From: Undaria pinnatifida
Taxonomy: Eukaryota > Sar > Phaeophyceae > Laminariales > Alariaceae
DNA: 64,000 nucleotides
Assembly (NCBI GenBank): GCA_012845835.1
Contig: JABAKD010000024.1
Location: 8,685,103 to 8,749,102, forward strand
Reading direction: 5' to 3'
Below, piece after piece: positions 46,001 to 51,661 of the stretch. A program made the position numbers and the translations under genes. Each line of letters begins with the position of its first letter. Positions within the stretch are counted from its first letter, which is position 1. The notes under the pieces are model-generated. The model saw only the letters and a program-made list of their open reading frames with translations, was not told the DNA's origin and ran no database searches.

Positions 46001-47856
46001 TTCCGCCGCTCCATCGCAGACTGTCGCCCTCACTGTTCCTGCACAATGCAGTAGTAAATCGTCACGTCAGCATCCATTACACCTCGTTTCGATGATCATC
46101 TTGCGATATCCTAATCCTCCTTGTTCGCGAATTACTCTTGCTCTATCTCAGACTGCCGCCGGTACTGTTTCTGCAGTTCAGTAGTAAAAAGGTCAAGTCA
46201 GCAGGATGAATTATCGAATTGTTTTTATACGTATATCCTAATCCTCCTTGTTCGCGAGTTTGCCTCGCTCCATCGCCGACTGTCGCAGGTACTCTTTTTG
46301 CTTGGTCCAGTAGTAAACGGCCCAAGTTGGCATTGATTGAATGTCCCGAAAAGATGTCCCGAAATGAATGCACAATTAAAACCTACCGGGTATACGCTCT
46401 TCCTCTTTTCCCGCGAATTGCCGTTCCGTCGCAGATTGTTAAAGGCGATACGCTCATCACCAACATTCGTAGCCCCTTTCGGAATGTACCCCCGGTTCGG
46501 GGGCAAATTACTTGGAATTAGACTGAGATACGTGTGTTCTGTACGGCGCAGTAAAAAAGGGGTTAGTCTAATTCAGCATCGGTGAAAGCCCACGGAATCG
46601 ACCCTGGTACCACAGCAGGTATATGTTATCTACAATATACCGTACTTGTTCCTTACGATATCCTAATCCTACTTGTTTGCGAATTGCCCTCAACCTATCG
46701 CGGACTGTTGGCAGCACTGCAACACACGAAGACGGTGCGCTATTCGCCAAGCTTTTGACGTACATGTGTGGGTTCTGCACTGTGCATTAGTAGTAAATGG
46801 GTTAGTCCAATTCAACATCGAGTAAAGGTCACGCACATGCATTATCCTCCGTATATCCTAACCCTTCTTGTTCGCGAACACATGACGAGAACGATGCGCT
46901 GATCACCAAATACTTGGAATGATACTTAAATGCGTGTGTTCCGTACAGTGCAGTAGTACAAGGTTTGTCTAATTTTTCGGTGTCTATTGAAGCTCACCAC
47001 ATTAATGCATATCCAACGTCTATATCCTAATCCTGCTTGTTCGCGAACTGCCCTCGCGCTTTCGCAGGCTGTCGGCGGCACTGCAATACACGACGAGGAC
47101 GATGCGCTCATCGCCAACATTCAATTCGGGGGGCCTAAGGTCCGTCGATTAGCAGAGGCAGGGTCAGGGTCCGACGACAGCGATGGGGCGGACAGCACTG
47201 GCCGCAGCAGCGAAGCCCTCGTGGACGCACCCCCCTCTAACGGAGGAAGGGACAAGGGTAACACAGGGAAAGGGAAGATGCGCGCAGCCGGAGCCTCCGC
47301 GCAAGGGGCGCCATTGTTTCGACCTGCGCGAAAAGCTGAGAGCGCGTTATTGGGAGCAGAAAAGGGTGCGCCTAGGGAGGCGGGGGAGAAGGGGGGAGGC
47401 GGGGGGGGGGATGGTCCGGACGCTCCTGGGTCGAGGCTGCTGTCGGCGATTGAGGCGCAAGCTAGGAGGGAAGCCGATAAGGTGAAGGCGGCGGGAATGG
47501 GGACGACTGTTGTGGTGAAGAGAAAAAAGAAGAAGAGTAAGGATAAGCATTCGGAGGGTGGTGAGGGATCTAAGAAGCGAAAAAAGCATAAAGAACAGTC
47601 GGAGAACATCGACCGTGGTCTGGGCGGCGGCGGTGGTGGTTACAAGAAGGCTGGGAGTGAGAAGGTCGGCGTGACAGCTAACAAGGCCGAAAATGGAGGT
47701 GTTAGTGGGCCGTCGGCAGCTGGGGGGGCGTCGTCAGCGGGGACGGCGGCTGGGGTCTCGCCGGCGGGGGGTGCAGCAGAGGCTTCAGCCCTCGGTGGGT
47801 TGAACTTGCTGGGGTCGTACGATTCTTCTTCTGGCTCGGACGATGCATCGCGATAA
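24893..47856 (+). CDS. YJU2: YJU2/CWC16 family splicing factor (CCDC94 type), five exons (whole gene span)
   Basis: The spliced product is 449 aa, from exons 24893-25047, 35890-35988, 43371-43490, 45104-45290 and 47068-47856 (1350 nt). It opens with [18 protein letters not shown], the signature of the YJU2/CCDC94 branch and not of its CCDC130 relative. Zinc-ligand pairs C43/C46 and C80/C83 flank GKKFNS...[13 protein letters not shown], followed by [20 protein letters not shown] charged helical region comes next (residues ~125-187). The tail is rich in G, A, S and K with a [10 protein letters not shown] nuclear-signal-like run, and ends [16 protein letters not shown], like the C-terminus of animal homologues. 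In yeast and humans this protein joins the activated spliceosome, sits at the branch helix and 5' splice site and promotes the first step of splicing. All exon phases agree and all donors are GT. Introns total about 21.6 kb and are packed with repeats. The gene starts 295 bp from the divergent calmodulin-like gene. Confidence 0.93.
25050..25500. other. YJU2 intron 1 start, no visible element
   Basis: I see no copies of the exon 1 tail and no transposon pattern here. Confidence 0.4.
25505..25660. repeat. Unit of a ~140-bp repeat also arrayed at 28.67-29.06 kb
   Basis: TTTGACATCTGCGCACAGCA, GCAGAGCGCTGCCCATCA and AACTTCACAGCAGTACGAGG are ordered as in the later array. Confidence 0.55.
26560..27245. 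repeat. GGCGGCACAACCTCT pair and AAATGGGTTGACCGTGGGTT repeats
   Basis: GGGCGGCACAACCTCT occurs twice about 50 bp apart. Then AAATGGGTTGACCGTGGGTT occurs three times (about 26812, 26980, 27206), twice followed by TTTTATCTCG and a CCACGCCATCGAAG word. Confidence 0.7.
27245..27420. repeat. Imperfect AAAATCCCATACTAT repeat
   Basis: GTGCTCTCAAAATCCCATAC...GTGGAAATCGCCCTA and GCGCCCAAAATCCCATGC...GTGGAAAATGCCCC are two adjacent units. Confidence 0.55.
27430..28660. other. YJU2 intron 1, no visible element
   Basis: Over 1.2 kb with no repeat family or coding pattern recognised. A short G-run lies at 28572-28579. Confidence 0.4.
28670..29065. repeat. Three imperfect tandem ~125-bp repeats
   Basis: TTTGGCATCTGCGTACAGCT, TTCGCCATCTGCGTACAGGG and TATATCTGCGTATAGAATAG head units that share GCAGAGCACTGCCCATC and a CATAACATCACAG-like word. 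Confidence 0.7.
29640..29800 (+). mobile_element. Fold-back element, left-end fragment
   Basis: TTTCATCCTCTGGCGGATGG, AAGCTCACCACGCTTCCACG and CCTTCGGGTCCCGTGGC follow the inverted end of the complete element. Confidence 0.7.
29990..30500. other. AT-rich intron stretch, no visible element
   Basis: Base composition drops to strongly AT-rich here. TTGATTTGATTGATTATTTT is the only repetitive word. Confidence 0.4.
30920..31245. mobile_element. MITE with ~50-bp inverted ends
   Basis: ATAATCACGACTACATTGTC...ACTACGGGGGCGTTTAG at the left mirrors CTAAACGCCCCCGTAGTCAC...CGTAGACGTGATTAT at the right, about 310 bp apart. TTACCCCTAACCCCAACCC lies in the body. Confidence 0.75.
31440..31612. repeat. (AGT)n microsatellite with CAGTAGTAG variants
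   Basis: About 170 bp of TAGTAGTAGCAGTAGTAG and TAGTACTAGTAGTAG words, preceded by ATACTACTAGTAGTATACTA. Confidence 0.9.
31612..31692. mobile_element. Short CAACCRTTGTT MITE, reverse copy
   Basis: TAGGTGCAGCAACCGTTGTT and AACAATGGTTGGTTTGCCTC are the ends; compare 5218-5312. Confidence 0.6.
31800..31885 (+). mobile_element. TTAA MITE remnant
   Basis: TCAACGCCTTCGCTGCTAAA to GTATAGGGAGGGATTTTGGG is a decayed copy lacking a clean right end. Confidence 0.55.
32229..32472. mobile_element. MITE with TTCTACGATAGCC-type TIRs, copy 1
   Basis: CTTCTACGATAGCCGCCCCC opens and TTGGGGGGGCTACCGTAG closes a ~240-bp element with AACGTTTCATGGCTGCTCG and GGTTTGAAACCGGCGATT inside. Other copies: 33975-34213, 37024-37262, 39183-39428. 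Confidence 0.8.
32585..32825. mobile_element. Older repeat split by a TTAA MITE (32647-32736)
   Basis: The MITE lies between two TTAA copies, CGGGTTAACGCC and GGGGTTAAGG. Outside it, AACGAGAATCATG and CGCCAAAAAAAGGTATACC match the uninterrupted copy at 2430-2580, which has a single TTAA at 2493-2496. Confidence 0.82.
33040..33270. repeat. Dispersed GGGTCACTAAGCAGGC family, copy 3
   Basis: GACCCGGCGTCACTAAGCAG, TTTTTGTCGCGAGAATGAA and TTGCGCCTACCCACGCTG follow the family order. Confidence 0.65.
33405..33665 (-). repeat. Two CAGCTTGCAAAG cores, ~186 bp apart
   Basis: Both read on the minus strand as [20 protein letters not shown] or close to it (33412-33475 and 33598-33658), each followed by an AT-rich tail. 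They are the best-preserved of the second subtype. Confidence 0.72.
33975..34213. mobile_element. MITE with TTCTACGATAGCC-type TIRs, copy 2
   Basis: CTATACGGGGCAGCCCACCC opens and TTGGGGGGGGGGGGAGTATC closes it. GGTTTTGAATCCAGCTGGAT and GGCCATGAAACGTTTGTTGA are inside, in the opposite order to copies 1 and 4. Confidence 0.72.
34250..35020. repeat. CCATGGCCTAGGTA repeats and three 44-bp CTAGATCCTTGAAGG repeats
   Basis: ATGACGAATCCTACGGTAGA and CCATGGCC/GGGCTAGGTAT words recur from 34320 to 34700. At about 34808-34940, CTAGATCCTTGAAGGAGGAT, CTAGATCCTTGAAAGAAGAT and CTAGATCCTGCAAGGAAGAT head three adjacent units. Confidence 0.7.
35024..35262. mobile_element. GATC-rich fold-back element related to the exon-4-tail array
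   Basis: CATATCATAACGGTAGATAC and GTATCTGCCGTTACGATACG are inverted ends. The centre has GAGGTGTGAAAA...TTTTTCACACCTC, a ~14-bp hairpin, and many GATCTAGATCATGATC words. The end sequence (ATCATAACGGCAAGTACAG) also occurs in the spacer of the array at 3.3-4.4 kb. Confidence 0.7.
35475..35660 (-). mobile_element. tRNA-derived SINE, diverged fragment just before YJU2 exon 2
   Basis: ACACGCCGTGGTCAAAAGTG, TCGCGCATAGAATTCAGCA and CGCTCTCGCGCTTTCCGC keep the SINE order. Confidence 0.65.
35890..35988 (+). CDS. YJU2: YJU2 exon 2
   Basis: These 99 nt encode [20 protein letters not shown] and the [12 protein letters not shown] strand with the second zinc pair. The acceptor is a long T-rich tract ending TTCCAG; the donor is CCA followed by GTGAGT. 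A near copy of the donor context (GGCAGTGAGTTCAC) lies about 130 bp downstream. Confidence 0.92.
35995..36305 (-). mobile_element. (GATT)n run, donor-like copy and SINE fragment
   Basis: TTGATTGATTGATTGATTGA follows the exon 2 donor. At ~36120, GGCAGTGAGTTCACC resembles the true donor context GCCAGTGAGTTCACG. From 36170, CTTCTGGACAAGCCGCGG and GGTCAGCAATCCCACTGCTG are SINE words. Confidence 0.55.
36475..36700. mobile_element. GGGTC-rich fold-back element
   Basis: GGCGGGTCGGGTCGGGTCGA on the left and CCTGACCCGACCCGACCCGA on the right are inverted runs, ended by GACCCGTCAACAGCCCTAG. Similar sequence is at 41295-41500, 42335-42445 and 42820-43175. Confidence 0.65.
37024..37262. mobile_element. 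MITE with TTCTACGATAGCC-type TIRs, copy 3
   Basis: TACTACGCTAGCCCCCCCAA opens it; GGTTTTGAAACCAGCTCCC and AGCCATGAAACGTTCGTTAA lie inside; GGGGGTGGCGGCTATCGTAT closes it. Confidence 0.78.
37338..38134. mobile_element. AAGGCGGT-type TIR element with a nested CTGTGAGTCGG MITE (37634-37972)
   Basis: Outer ends AGTAGTGGTCTCCGACTAAG and CTTCTTTGGAGACCACTACA are inverted. Inside, GCTGTGAGTCGGCCGCATTT to CCGACTCACAGCTCTAG is a complete ~340-bp MITE whose relatives are at 48489-48880 and 56628-57622. Confidence 0.75.
38165..38330 (-). repeat. Dispersed repeat around GTTGCATGCCATCATGG
   Basis: GTGTGCTGGCTTGCTTGTGC...TCTCGTAGTTTGTGGCCACA is the reverse of segments at 57990-58140 and 60050-60215. The frame encodes a Cys/Leu-rich peptide in all three, but indels break it. 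Confidence 0.6.
38462..38940 (-). repeat. Three CAGCTTGCAAAG cores at ~200-bp spacing
   Basis: Minus-strand readings include [20 protein letters not shown] (38875-38931) and [17 protein letters not shown] (38665-38722). Each core is preceded by a GTGTGTGAT or TATAAAAT stretch and followed by TCGCGCGTGTT words. Confidence 0.72.
38990..40565. repeat. ACGATGAACGACGAGCGATG satellite with ~400-bp higher-order units
   Basis: Short words (CGATGAACGA, ACGATGAAAATATG) build a larger unit that repeats at 39568, 39968 and 40371, marked by TCCACGATGAATGAACAACG. It is interrupted by a MITE at 39183-39428. Minus-strand frames rich in [11 protein letters not shown] are by-products. Confidence 0.88.
39183..39428. 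mobile_element. MITE with TTCTACGATAGCC-type TIRs, copy 4, inside the satellite
   Basis: TTCTACGATAGCCCCCCCAA to TTGGGGGGGCTACCGTAGAA are near-perfect ends. The flanks are satellite sequence on both sides, so it inserted after the satellite began to form. Confidence 0.82.
40755..40825 (-). repeat. CAGCTTGCAAAG-like core repeat
   Basis: ATAGCTGTGAGGTATTGGAG and CTCATATTTGCAATCTGTTT bracket a diverged core, again followed by ACTCCAATCGCGCCTGTTAC. Confidence 0.6.
41290..41505. mobile_element. GGGTC-rich fold-back element
   Basis: TCACGGGTCGGGTCGGGTCG and CTGACCCGGCTCGACCCGCG are inverted runs about 60 bp apart. Confidence 0.6.
41555..42245. repeat. 36-bp palindrome-rich satellite (GGGACGTCCC, CCCATGGG)
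   Basis: The unit GGCCCGTGGGACGTCCCATG-GGATATCCCATGCTGT repeats about ten times, with GACGTC and CCATGG palindromes in each. A higher-order copy of ~240 bp is marked by GTGTCCCATTGGTTTGTCTT at about 41765 and 42005. It lies in YJU2 intron 2. Long frames on both strands (for example 41663-42286 minus) are by-products. Confidence 0.9.
42335..43180. repeat. Cluster of GGGTC fold-backs with a telomere-like run and a TTAA MITE
   Basis: GGGTCGGGTC and GACCCGACCC blocks occur at 42335-42445 and 42820-43175. CTAACCCTAACCCTAGCCCT spans about 42690-42732 (eight CCCTAA-like units). At 42549-42645, CTTAACCCATTTCCGACTCC to GGCGCTAAAAGGG is the second TTAA subfamily, inverted. Confidence 0.7.
43185..43295. 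repeat. CAGCTTGCAAAT core half and TTTCATTTTG repeats
   Basis: TATCACGCAGCTTGCAAATA is half of the dispersed core; TTTCATTTTGTTTCATTTTG follows as a 10-bp tandem close to exon 3. Confidence 0.6.
43371..43490 (+). CDS. YJU2: YJU2 exon 3
   Basis: These 120 nt encode [38 protein letters not shown] and two bases of the next Arg codon. The acceptor is CTTCCAG; the donor GTACGT is close to consensus. This is among the most conserved blocks of the family. Confidence 0.93.
43985..44465. repeat. 21-bp minisatellite, about 23 units, in YJU2 intron 3
   Basis: AATTGTTCAAAATCAGTTTT varies between AAATCAG and AAGTCGG. Because the unit is 21 bp the plus frame stays open as SVFNCSK repeats; this is a consequence of unit length rather than evidence for a protein. 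Confidence 0.92.
44540..44745. repeat. GGTGATGGCTTGTTTGGTGG low-complexity tract
   Basis: TTGGTGATGGCTT and GGTGGCTT words repeat irregularly in YJU2 intron 3. Confidence 0.6.
44790..44945 (+). repeat. Decoy copy of the YJU2 exon 4 acceptor and head
   Basis: From 44793 (CCGTAAAAATTGCC, compare 45014) to AGGAGGAGAAGAGCGATAGC and CGAGAACCGCACGTTGGGCT (~44868-44932) this repeats the intron end and the first ~70 nt of exon 4. Each of the three AG dinucleotides at 44864-44869 would put translation out of frame and reach a stop within about ten codons. Confidence 0.85.
45104..45290 (+). CDS. YJU2: YJU2 exon 4
   Basis: These 187 nt encode [20 protein letters not shown] and a helical stretch ([20 protein letters not shown]) that aligns with the ENRTKDSKLEME region of animal CCDC94. 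The acceptor is CTCCGTAG; the donor is GTAGGT. A partial copy of its head with an acceptor lies 240 bp upstream. Confidence 0.92.
45310..47067 (+). repeat. Array of ~nine decoy copies of the YJU2 exon 5 acceptor and head
   Basis: TATCCTAATCC, TTGTTCGCGAATTGCC and TCGCAG followed by ACTGTCGCCCTCGCTG recur near 45579, 45715, 45843, 45973, 46106, 46231, 46390, 46658 and 46852; the true junction has TATCCTAATCCTGCTTG at 47022. Copies at 46658 and 46852 retain more exon-like sequence (ACACGAAGACGGTGCGC; GACGAGAACGATGCGCTGAT). TTAA-MITE-like words (AAATTACTTGGAATTAGAC) separate some units. Confidence 0.85.
47068..47856 (+). CDS. YJU2: YJU2 exon 5 (C-terminal half and stop)
   Basis: These 789 nt encode 262 residues and a TAA stop. 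The start [20 protein letters not shown] leads into FGGPKVRRL, a family motif, then a low-complexity tail with a basic cluster and the conserved acidic end. The acceptor TTTCGCAG follows TATCCTAAT, a good branch-site candidate. Degenerate copies of this acceptor and exon head fill the intron before it. Confidence 0.9.
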   Translation, partial: AVGGTAIHDEDDALIANIQFGGPKVRRLAEAGSGSDDSDGADSTGRSSEALVDAPPSNGGRDKGNTGKGKMRAAGASAQGAPLFRPARKAESALLGAEKGAPREAGEKGGGGGGDGPDAPGSRLLSAIEAQARREADKVKAAGMGTTVVVKRKKKKSKDKHSEGGEGSKKRKKHKEQSENIDRGLGGGGGGYKKAGSEKVGVTANKAENGGVSGPSAAGGASSAGTAAGVSPAGGAAEASALGGLNLLGSYDSSSGSDDASR

Positions 47857-48095
47857 TTGTCGGCGTGGGTTTTTTATTTTTTGTTGGTGTCTCGGATGGT
47901 GCATCGCGATGAGAATCGGCTTGAGAGTTTTCTATTTTGTTATGGGTCTCGGGTGACGCATCGCGACGAGAAACGGCTTAAGAGTACCTTGTTTTTTTGT
48001 GGGTGTCTCGGATGGTGCATCGCGATGATAAATGGCTTGAGTTGTTATTTTTTGTGGGTGCCTCGAATGGGGCATCGCAATAAATTGACGTGCGT
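47857..48095 (+). repeat. Four further copies of the YJU2 stop-codon region at 57-bp spacing
   Basis: The true end CTCGGACGATGCATCGCGAT is repeated from about 47891, 47948, 48007 and 48062 as CTCGGATGGTGCATCGCGAT, CTCGGGTGACGCATCGCGAC and similar, each with a T-rich tail. They lie in the presumed 3' UTR. Confidence 0.88.
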
Positions 48096-48488
48096 GTCTT
48101 ACGTTCGATGATGTCTTTTGGGAAGAGGCATCCCTTCGCACCCGCTTGGATTTCTCTTTTCGAGGTGTCGGGCTTGTCGCGAAATATCTTTCTTGGGAGT
48201 TCGTATCCTTTTTTTTTTTCGAGAAATTTGGGAAGGCGATAGGATAAGATAATAGTACCCCCGCGTAGGGAGCGGGTATGAGATGTGTGCGTTGAGCGGC
48301 ACGGATGAATGGAGTGTTTAAGTGTAAAAACGTTTTTTTTTATTTTACTTTTCGCATGGTGAACCACCAGAGCCGTTGGCTGAGCGCCGACCTCGGCTCT
48401 TTGCCGCGGACGTTGTCTCCGCGTCTTGCTATGGACATACCGACATGCCTATGGAGGCAACAGGTGTAATTGTATATACTAAATAGTA

Positions 48489-48880
48489 AGGCTGTGAGTC
48501 GGCGGAATTTAACGACTAAAAAACGAATCGCTGAGCGGCAAAACCGACTAGCCGACTTAAGTTGGCAAGTCGGTTGGACAATTTGAGCTGGTTTCTTGCA
48601 TCCGATGTACAGTTGAAAAAAAAACGAACCTCGATTTCTTAACAATATTCCGTCTCTCGAGTGCGGGTTTTAGCTGTACGCCATTCAGTGCAAGAACAGT
48701 TAGTAGGCTGCGACCGTTTGGGAGCCACCTGTCTATGCCCGCGGCGATCAGCGGGGAAAAGTTCTACCCCGCACACACTACGCCTTCCTACAAGTAAGAA
48801 ACCCAGCTAGACGGATAGTCGGCACCCCCGGCAAACGACTGACTATTAGTCCGACCAATAACTTGTTAACGACTTTAAGG
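48489..48880. mobile_element. CTGTGAGTCGG MITE, right end decayed
   Basis: GGCTGTGAGTCGGCGGAATT, GCCGACTTAAGTTGGCAAGT and GACGGATAGTCGGCACCCCC follow the order of the copy at 37634-37972. Confidence 0.7.
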
Positions 48881-48885
48881 GGTGT

Positions 48886-48980
48886 TCTTAACGCCTATCC
48901 AACTGGAAACGCTTTTTGTGGACATGTTGACTTGAAGTTAGTATAGGGAGGGATTTGGGGGCGCTAAAGGGGACAACAAT
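48886..48980 (+). mobile_element. TTAA MITE
   Basis: CTTAACGCCTATCCAACTGG to GGGGGCGCTAAAGGGGACAA; the right TTAA is lost. Confidence 0.7.
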
Positions 48981-49239
48981 AAAAAAAATGACAGAAATCG
49001 TGACGGCAAAACGTGACATTTTTTGCGAATTGTGATATTTGCCAGGAATCCAGACTTTGAGTCGTTTTTGACATTTTCCGTAGAATTTTGATGTGAGGAT
49101 TCCCGACAAAAAGACATATTTTGGGACCAAATGCCACGGGTAGGGGGATTGGTTAGGTTGTGTTGAGGCGTTTGCTTGTGGTGGCTGGGGGTCACTCGCG
49201 CGAGTGATCCTCCTGTTATTTTGCTTCTTTTTTTTTCTT

Positions 49240-49485
49240 CTTTTTTTCATCCTCCGGCGGATGGGGAAAAATAAAACTTTAGCTCACCACATTTCCACGT
49301 ATTTTCATACGCGTCGTGTGTCGATTTAACTCAGTTGCTTTCGCAGCCCAACGCTAGCTGGCGCACCCTTCGGGTCCCATTGTAGGTATAGCGTAAGCTG
49401 TCCCTATCAGTGGTCTTCGTTACAACCCCGGCAGCGCAAGCTGCCGTTGTATACGGATGCGTGGGTATGTCGACCCGGCCTTTTT
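49240..49485. mobile_element. Fold-back element, compact copy
   Basis: CATCCTCCGGCGGATGGGGA to CCCATTGTAGGTATAGCGTA joins directly to GGCAGCGCAAGCTGCCGTTG. It has one long end and a fragment of the inner region but no second end. Confidence 0.7.
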
Positions 49486-49568
49486 GCGGTGTTGGGCTTT
49501 TGTGCTGTTTTCATCTTGCACTACTTGTATGAATCCGCCATGGAATGGTTAGCTACGCTGCGCGAAGA

Positions 49569-49670
49569 GAATCCCCTTAACCCTTATACAACTGGAAACC
49601 CATTTTTGGGGACAAAATTACTTGGGTTTAGTATAGGAAGGGGTTCGGGGGCTCTAAAGGGGTTAACCTG
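49569..49670 (+). mobile_element. TTAA MITE, well preserved
   Basis: CCTTAACCCTTATACAACTG to GCTCTAAAGGGGTTAACC keeps TTAA on both sides and CCCYTW-type inverted ends. Confidence 0.8.
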
Positions 49671-49726
49671 TGTTTTCAGTGGGGTGCAGGGTCACTCGTG
49701 CGAGCGGCTCGAGCGAGGGTGCCTTA

Positions 49727-49882
49727 CCGCTGTTTCGAGAAAGTGGTTTGACACACTCTTTGAATTCTATGTACCCTAACCCTAGCCCAATGAAACGCAA
49801 CAACCAACCAATGTAGGGTGAAACCCCCTTGGGTCTCGTACACAGTGTGCGTCAACCATTTTCTCGAATAAGTGGTAAGCTG
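49727..49882. mobile_element. MITE with TTCGAGAAAATGGTTGAC TIRs, copy 2
   Basis: TTTCGAGAAAGTGGTTTGAC and TCAACCATTTTCTCGAATAA are the ends; ACCAATGTAGGGTGAAACC is shared with 4986-5145. Confidence 0.78.
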
Positions 49883-49989
49883 TACTGAATCCGATAATTA
49901 AAAACGGGGGCACCTCCCTAGCCGACCAGACGTTTCATTGCACGTACGGACGTGCAAGCTCAATACTGCCCCTGCCGACCTCGAGAGCA

Positions 49990-50640
49990 GGCCTCGAGCC
50001 TCCCAAAGGGTTGGGGTTAACGTACAAATAGGGTTAGCGTTGGAGTTAGGGTTAGGGTTACTTAGGGTCAGGTCTGAGGTCGGGTTGGTCTGGACAGCGC
50101 ATCCGTCGTTTTGTGCGGACCTGCACATAGGGAGCCGCCATACATAAACATGCATGAATCGCTATTATTGAACTTACGTGCAAATCTAAAAAACCTTACG
50201 TGCAACTTCGCGGAGGCTGCCCCTACCCCTGAGCCTCGGTCTTGTGTGTGTTTGTTTCTCATGGTGACATTTCAGCATTTCAAAATGTGATGAGTCTTCA
50301 CATTTTGTCAGGATGCTTGATTTATGGTGTTTATTGAGGGCGACCCTCTAAATCGTGCCGAGTTAGAGCAGCCACCTCTAGTATTTATCCCTGTCGTGCA
50401 CGATCTTCAGCCCTGATTTCTTCATGTGGATGTTCCCGCGTCTTGCTATCGACACACCCGTAGATGGGGTGAGGTGACTTACATGATTGGGATTTTCAAA
50501 ACTATGGAACTAAACCCTAACCCACACGAAATGCCGGTCGAAATGCCCCCGAATGACGTCACAGTGACGTCACTGCGAATAAATGGTTGAAAAAACCCAG
50601 TATTGTGCATCACTGCGTAGTTGGGTCAAATTAAAGCTTG
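49990..50640. other. Telomere-like words, otherwise no visible element
   Basis: GGAGTTAGGGTTAGGGTTAC at about 50041-50060 and AAACCCTAACCCACAC near 50513 are interstitial TTAGGG-type repeats. GACGTCACAGTGACGTCACT near 50555 is a local palindromic word. No gene is seen. Confidence 0.45.
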
Positions 50641-50699
50641 AACCATTTTTGACAGATGCTCCAAGCACTGGGGAGTAGAGTTATTCGGACAAGATATAT

Positions 50700-51170
50700 T
50701 ATGAAAAAAAAAAAAAAAAAATGTAGGTACTTCGTGTACTACTTCGGGGTTATGTTTTGCGAGTACTCACAGCATTTAGGGGTGTGTATTGCAGATAGAT
50801 ACTCCCGGTACTTCAAGTATTTCGAGGTGTGGTACTGTGGATACTCCGGGTAAGTATTTTGGGGGTTCGATAGTGTGGTACTGTGGATACTCCGGGTAAG
50901 TATTTTGGGGGTTCGATAGTTTGGAATACTTCAAGTGAGTGCTTCAAGTATTTGGGGGTTTTACACTTCTCATGCTCGTGGTACTTGCAGCATTTCGGAT
51001 GTTTGTACTGCGGGTACTGCGTATACTCGCAGTTTTGTACTGCTCGTACTCCCAGTACTCCCACTATTTCGGCCGTCAGTACTTTCCATACTACCGGTGC
51101 TTGCACTATGTCGGCCATCTGTACTGGCAATACTCCGAGTACTCGCAGTACCAAATACCAACCATTATAG
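50700..51170. repeat. Poly-A run, 46-bp direct duplication and TACTCGCAGTAC-type repeats
   Basis: A 17-A run lies at about 50704. GGTACTGTGGATACTCCGGG...GGGGTTCGATAGT is directly duplicated (about 50831 and 50877). Up to 51150 ACT/AGT-rich words (GTACTGCGGGTACTGCGTA) follow. Confidence 0.7.
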
Positions 51171-51334
51171 TGGATAAAACAATATATGTATCAAGGGCGC
51201 ACATTTTTTTTTTCGACACCTACGTACTAAAACTTTTTTTTCACTCTTCCAGAGGGGGCAGGGGGGTACGAAGACCCCATCCCCCCCCCATTACGCCACG
51301 CAATTTCCTATGCAAATAACCCCATTCTAAATCC

Positions 51335-51467
51335 TATATAATAAAGCGACAGGGGGGGTATATAGCAGACACGCAGCCCCCTGGTCGCGCAGCAGCAGCC
51401 TGCGCACCAGCTACGCACAGCACAGAGCAACAGAGAAAAAGGGAGAGAGCAAGAGAGAGTGGTCAAA
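51335..51467 (+). promoter_or_regulatory. Possible core promoter and 5' UTR of the putative zinc-finger gene
   Basis: TATATAATAAA at about 51336-51346 is followed by a purine-rich leader (AGAGAAAAAGGGAGAGAGC) up to the ATG. Spacing suits a TATA box and short 5' UTR, but nothing else supports it. Confidence 0.3.
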
Positions 51468-51661
51468 ATGAGCACAGCCTCCACGGTGAAGGGGTCCCTG
51501 CTACAACCCTCCTTCGACAAGACCGCTTGGCTGCAAAGCGTCTGCGGAAAGCCAGCCGATGGCGAGGACTTCATCTGCTGCTGCGGGGCCAACTTCGGTG
51601 ACGGTTCAGGAGAGGACGAGGGCCAGGCCATTGAGCATGAGTGTTCGGCACAGCACAGAGA
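51468..51661 (+). CDS. Putative zinc-finger gene, exon 1
   Basis: These 194 nt begin with an ATG in an AAAATGAGC context and encode STASTVKGSLLQPSFDKTAW then a Cys-rich acidic stretch. The donor is GTGAGT after CACAGAGA. Confidence 0.45.

Noticed and set aside
46987-47067. Upstream extension of the exon 5 frame to an ATG at 46987
   Set aside because: It crosses the branch-like TATCCTAAT and pyrimidine/AG acceptor; phase and family alignment place the exon start at 47068.
47121-47609. 162-codon minus-strand ORF
   Set aside because: It is the antisense shadow of YJU2 exon 5.
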